Part shown: in pieces, positions 60,182-64,000 of the stretch | Layout of the letters: each line of letters opens with the position of its first letter | Position numbering within the stretch: position 1 is the first letter of the stretch | Assembly (NCBI RefSeq): GCF_900005765.1 | Contig: NC_041683.1 | Coordinates: forward strand, 186,001-250,000 | DNA: 64,000 bases | From: Plasmodium relictum | Lineage: Eukaryota; Apicomplexa; Aconoidasida; Haemosporida; Plasmodiidae | Direction of reading: 5' to 3' | Translations under genes and position numbers: made by a program | Notes under the pieces: generated by a model | Told to the model about the DNA's origin: nothing | Seen by the model: the letters and a program-made list of their open reading frames with translations, nothing else | Database searches by the model: none

Positions 60182-61330
60182 TTAAACTAAATTAAGAAAT
60201 AAAATAAAATTATATTTTTCTGTTTGAATATTTAAGAATTTACCTTCTGTTATTTCTCCTCTATCTATTAATTGCTGAAATGTTGAATTTAATTGTTCTT
60301 CATAATTTTTTTTAAAGTATTTAGATGATATAAATAATATAGAAGAATCAGAAGATATATTAATATTCTTTGAATTATATTTTGTTTTTATAAAACCAAC
60401 AAGTTTACTTAACTTATCTATCCTACTAAAAATTAACTCTATTTCTTTTTTATTACAAACTACACAATTAGGAGATTTGTAAATTTTATAATAATATATA
60501 TATATTCCATTATCTCCAACATATAAAATATCACTATAATTATTTCTCTTATTTTGATATGTAATGATGTTGACAAGTTCAGTTATTATCAATGAAGAAA
60601 TTATCATTAATGTACTAGTAGTTGTAGGAATTGAATTTCTTACCACTTCTTCTGTTAATGAATATGATAAATTATCTATATGAAACAACTTAGCCCTTTT
60701 TTCTGATTCTTTATGTATCCACTTTATATGGCTTTCATTATCTTTATCCAATTTTTCTCTGTTCATTTTTTCAAATAAAACATTCATAACATATAATATA
60801 CATTCTTCAGGTGTTTTAGGTTTATTAACAATAGAACATATAGGAAAAGAATAGTTTGAATAATTTTGAATGGTACAATTAAAACAAGCAAACTGACTTT
60901 TTCTAGAAATAATTTTGATACTACCTTTGAATGCTTCTACTCCCCCATCTATATATATAATTTCTTTCTTTAAATTAAAAATTAAATTATTAAGATAAAG
61001 CCTAGTATTTATGTTATCTAAACAACCAATAATAAAATCAAAATTTTCAAAAAAATTTATATCAAAAAATTCTATATATTTTGAATAGCTTCTAATAGTA
61101 ACATCTTTATACTTATCTTCTAATATTCTACTAATAGTGTTTACTTTAGACTTACCTATATCATCAGTTGTAAAAAATAATTGTCTATGTAAATTACTTA
61201 TTTCTACTATATCATAATCAACTATAGTTATATTTTTTATGTTTATATAAATTAAATTTTTTATTACTTCATTACCTAGACCACCACATCCAACAACTAG
61301 CACATTCAATTTTTCAAATTCATCATACAT
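60182..61330 (-). CDS. UBA3: NEDD8-activating enzyme E1 catalytic subunit (UBA3)
   Basis: Single exon, 382 aa from ATG at 61330 (MYDEFEKLNVLVVGCGGLG). Upstream codons to 61354 are open but have no ATG; an earlier small exon is possible. The adenylation domain has the nucleotide-binding GCGGLG, DxDxVxxSNLxRQ (DYDIVEISNLHRQLFF), and two CxxC zinc pairs (CFNC and CVVC). The catalytic cysteine is in SFPICSIVNKPKTPEECI, the UBA3 form. The following HIKWIHKESEKRAKLF and the conserved 'SIPTTTSTLMIISSLIITEL' stretch match UBA3 rather than UBA1, UBA2 or MoeB. The C-terminal ubiquitin-fold part is short and diverged. UBA3 works with APPBP1/NAE1 to activate NEDD8 for cullin modification. Confidence 0.9.
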   Translation of the reverse strand: MYDEFEKLNVLVVGCGGLGNEVIKNLIYINIKNITIVDYDIVEISNLHRQLFFTTDDIGKSKVNTISRILEDKYKDVTIRSYSKYIEFFDINFFENFDFIIGCLDNINTRLYLNNLIFNLKKEIIYIDGGVEAFKGSIKIISRKSQFACFNCTIQNYSNYSFPICSIVNKPKTPEECILYVMNVLFEKMNREKLDKDNESHIKWIHKESEKRAKLFHIDNLSYSLTEEVVRNSIPTTTSTLMIISSLIITELVNIITYQNKRNNYSDILYVGDNGIYIYYYKIYKSPNCVVCNKKEIELIFSRIDKLSKLVGFIKTKYNSKNINISSDSSILFISSKYFKKNYEEQLNSTFQQLIDRGEITEGKFLNIQTEKYNFILFLNLV

Positions 61331-62249
61331 TGCTTTTACATAAAAACTAATCAAATCTGTTATGTAGTTAAATTATTATCATTTAGCATTTTTTTTTTTT
61401 TTATATATTTTATACAACTTATATTGGTGGAAATTTTAAATTATGAAAAACACTTTAATTCATTTTGTATGAGTAGGAATATTTTAAATTATATTTATTC
61501 TGTTTCATTTTGCTTTTTTCTATGTAGATTCATAAATAATACTAAGTACTTAAATATAAAAAATTTTTTTAATTAATTATATTTAGTTTTAGTAAAATTT
61601 TAGTATGTTTGCTATTATAAAAAATATTTCATAAAACTAGTTCATTAATTTTATAAATTTTTATAAAAAATTATTATCTCTTTTTGATTAAATTTATCAA
61701 AAAAATTCTAAAAATATTCTATAAATTTTCATTATTTAAAAAAAAAAAATTCTTCATAGTTTCCATTTTTTTTTTTTTTTAACACTATATTTTTAAGATT
61801 TATATTTAAAAAAAAAAATATTCTTGTATCATTATATATATTTAGTTCTAGCTTTTCTTACAAAAAAAATAATTAAAAAAAAAAAAATATGTGAAATAAT
61901 ATTAGTGGATCTTAGCTTTATTATATACTAACAAGAATTATTAACAAAAAAAAAAAAAGAAATTAAAAATAGTTGAATTGAAAAATAATAAAAAAAATTT
62001 TAAATAATTTTCCTATATTTTATTTTTCTATTATAGTATAATAAAGATATGATAATATTTTCGTATGTTTTATTGAAAAGTAATACCCCTACAATATTAT
62101 GTATTTTATTTGAAATATATATATAGTTAAATTATATCTCATTTTAACTTTTTTATTTTTATTATCATATTTCCATTTTGCTATTTAATTAATCTTCGTT
62201 ATTTTATTTTTTTTTTTTTCAGGTTTAATTATAATGAAAAAATTTGTAG

Positions 62250-62298
<49 letters not shown>

Positions 62299-62778
62299 GC
62301 ATATATTTATAAAATTTTTATTAAAAATAACATATTATTATTCATGAGAAAAAAATTAAAATAAGAAACAGTAAATAAATAAAAGCATATAATATTTATT
62401 TATTTATATATTTCTTTTTTTTTTTAAAACACTACACTCAAAATATATATCGAATTACGTAACAGACACTTTGGCTTATGTTTTCATAAAAAATATCAAA
62501 AAATTTTAAGAAAAAAATAAAAATATGTATTTAGATAAATACATTTAAATTATATATATTTGGGAGACATTTTTCGGATTAAAAATAATTTAATTATTTT
62601 ATATATATATGTATATTAAAAATTGTACATAGCATATTATGTTGATTTTCAACGTTATGCTAAATAATCGGAAAAATATATAGTAGAAATTTTGTTCCTT
62701 TTTTAATTTATAAAATATATATTTAGAAAATTTTAATTTTAATATATGACTAATAATTTTCCAATTATTAATAAAAAT
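61331..62778. other. intergenic region, tandem (-) genes
   Basis: About 1.4 kb between the UBA3 start and the 3' end of adenylate kinase 2, holding the UBA3 promoter. (AT)n array at about 62251-62295 and many A/T tracts. No gene or RNA-like island seen. Confidence 0.55.
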
Positions 62779-63744
62779 TCAATTTTTTATTATATCGTCA
62801 ATTATTTCTGAAATTTCATCAAAAACATCATTAATAGGTTTTTCTCCATTTATATCTTTGCGAACATCACTAAAAACAGAAAGAATTTCTTCTTCGTTCT
62901 CTTTATATAAATTAAATCTTTTATCAAAAACATTTTGCTCATCATCTTTTCTTTTTATTAGCCTATTAATATCTTCATCATTTAAATTATTATATCCCTC
63001 ATTTTGTGATACTATTTTTTCTTCTTCTTCAGTTAATTCTTCTCCTCCTCTTTTTTTTTTAATTAATTCTATTATTTTTTCGTCATAATTTATATTAGTA
63101 ACTGGATCAACGATTCTTCTATTAATTCTCCCCAATAAACACTCCTTCGTAGCTGTTATGTTAATTAATGAGTTAACTATAATATTATTATTTTTAAATA
63201 ATAATGCTTGATCGTATGTTCTTGGATATCCGTTAATTATAATTCCATCAAATTCAACATTATTTATATAATTATTTAAATTAATAAAAAAAATCCTTTT
63301 AACTGTATCATCAGGTACTAAGGAACCATCATTAATGCATTTTTCTATAATTTCTAAATCACTTTTTTCTTCATCCGTTAATTTATTTTCATTACTAGAA
63401 TCTTCATGCAATTTTTCTTTATTTTCTTCTAAATATTTTTTTAATATTTCACTTGAAGTTAGAATTTTAAAATTATATTTTTTTGCAATCAAGCTACATT
63501 GAGTATCTTTCCCTGATCCAGGTGCTCCATTAAAAATTATTATTTTTTTTTTCTTTCCATCCACTTCATCTACCTCTTCTTTTTCTTTTATTTCTTCATT
63601 TTTATCCTTGCATATTTCCCCTTTTTCTTCCTTTGTTATTTCTTTATCAAAATCTTCCCTTTTCTTATTAACATCAACATACTCCTTAATATCTTCTTTT
63701 TTTTCAACTACATTATTTTTACTAGTACTTTGGCATGATCCCAT
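62779..63744 (-). CDS. AK2: adenylate kinase 2, N-myristoylated type
   Basis: Single exon, 321 aa from ATG 63744 (MGSCQSTSK). The frame stays open three codons further upstream but starts there with TTG, and the internal Met gives a perfect N-myristoylation signal (Gly2, Ser) with Cys4 as a likely palmitoylation site, so I chose it. After an acidic/Lys linker (about residues 10-65), the kinase has a P-loop GAPGSGKDTQ, the NMP-binding part (LTSSEILKKYL), GYPRTYDQ, the LID start GRINRRIVDPVTNINYD and the closing RKDDEQNVFDKRF. It interconverts ATP + AMP and 2 ADP. In P. falciparum AK2 is reported to be myristoylated and membrane-associated; the same is expected here. An insert of about 20 residues sits between the NMP helix and GSLVPDD. 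Confidence 0.94.
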   Translation of the reverse strand: MGSCQSTSKNNVVEKKEDIKEYVDVNKKREDFDKEITKEEKGEICKDKNEEIKEKEEVDEVDGKKKKIIIFNGAPGSGKDTQCSLIAKKYNFKILTSSEILKKYLEENKEKLHEDSSNENKLTDEEKSDLEIIEKCINDGSLVPDDTVKRIFFINLNNYINNVEFDGIIINGYPRTYDQALLFKNNNIIVNSLINITATKECLLGRINRRIVDPVTNINYDEKIIELIKKKRGGEELTEEEEKIVSQNEGYNNLNDEDINRLIKRKDDEQNVFDKRFNLYKENEEEILSVFSDVRKDINGEKPINDVFDEISEIIDDIIKN

Positions 63745-64000
63745 ATGTGACAACTTATTTTGTTATTCTTTAAAAATTTGAAGAAAAAAAAATTATTATA
63801 TATTCATATATAATATTAAAAAATTAATAGAAACCCTAAGTTATTAAAATAGGATATATCAATAATTAATTTTATATATTTCAGTTAATAAAAAAAAAAG
63901 TAAAAAACTTTATGTTTAATTATTTTATATCTATTTAATTTATTATTTATTTTTTTTTTTTTTTTTTTTGACAATATTTCTTTAAAAATTTGTAGCTTTT
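63745..64000. other. 5' flank of adenylate kinase 2
   Basis: AT-rich sequence with a T-run at 63950-63969. It should be the 5' UTR or promoter of the minus-strand AK2 gene; the window ends here. Confidence 0.6.

Noticed and set aside
1-64000. CRISPR array, insertion sequence, tRNA, rRNA
   Set aside because: Looked for spaced repeats, transposase motifs, cloverleaf text and rRNA-like GC blocks; none seen. All repeats here are simple A/T-rich tracts or coding low complexity.

Overview
The window is nuclear DNA from a malaria parasite (Plasmodium). It is extremely A+T rich, with intergenic DNA made almost entirely of poly(A), poly(T) and (AT)n. Coding segments stand out as islands of higher GC. 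Introns are short and use GTAAAA-like donors and T-tract/TAG acceptors, and several proteins carry the asparagine- and lysine-rich inserts typical of the genus. The gene set (RON5, HMGB2, 14-3-3I, adenylate kinase 2, HINT1) is Plasmodium, and from memory the order matches the internal part of P. falciparum chromosome 8 (the PF3D7_0816900 to PF3D7_0818xxx stretch, running in reverse). The very low GC and many AT-only tracts would suit a bird-malaria species such as P. gallinaceum or P. relictum, but this is inference and the species cannot be fixed from the sequence alone.

Layout. 0-12 kb: an A20/AN1 zinc-finger protein (-), the rRNA-processing PIN nuclease FCF1 (+, with an ATG-only first exon), a 545-aa protein with a dynactin-p27-like beta-helix (-), and 14-3-3I (-, four exons). 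12-25 kb: long intergenic stretches around a CCCH zinc-finger protein (-) and the tri-snRNP RS protein SNRNP27 (-), then HMGB2 (+). 25-36 kb: a 53-aa membrane microprotein (-), a possible small ORF, and the rhoptry neck protein RON5 (+), which I could rebuild as 31 exons giving 1,149 aa with a continuous reading frame. 36-44 kb: an 832-aa repeat-bearing unknown protein (+), HINT1 (-, five exons) and a 3'-phosphatase of the PNKP type (+, two exons). 44-64 kb: a 1,914-aa asparagine-rich protein with Cys/His modules (+), a 676-aa single-TM unknown (+), an organelle-type tRNA-modification GTPase MnmE (-), the NEDD8-activating enzyme subunit UBA3 (-) and adenylate kinase 2 (-).

The genes do not form one pathway. 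They are a conserved housekeeping block (rRNA and tRNA processing, splicing, chromatin, ubiquitin-like modification, nucleotide metabolism, signalling) with one invasion gene (RON5) embedded. Each gene appears to be transcribed separately. No virus, transposon, IS element, CRISPR array, rRNA or tRNA was seen.

The items most worth a second look are: the paired C-x5-C modules, resembling FAR1/FLYWCH (WRKY-GCM1-like) zinc fingers, inside the asparagine-rich protein; the long dynactin-p27-like protein; the ATG-only exon of FCF1; the near-uniform phase-1 intron series of RON5; altered catalytic residues in HINT1 and the PNKP-type phosphatase; and two non-coding structures (a GC island followed by a hairpin and T-run near 13.4 kb, and a perfect 19-bp hairpin near 54.1 kb). 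Splice models come from reading donors, acceptors and frame by eye, with no transcript data.
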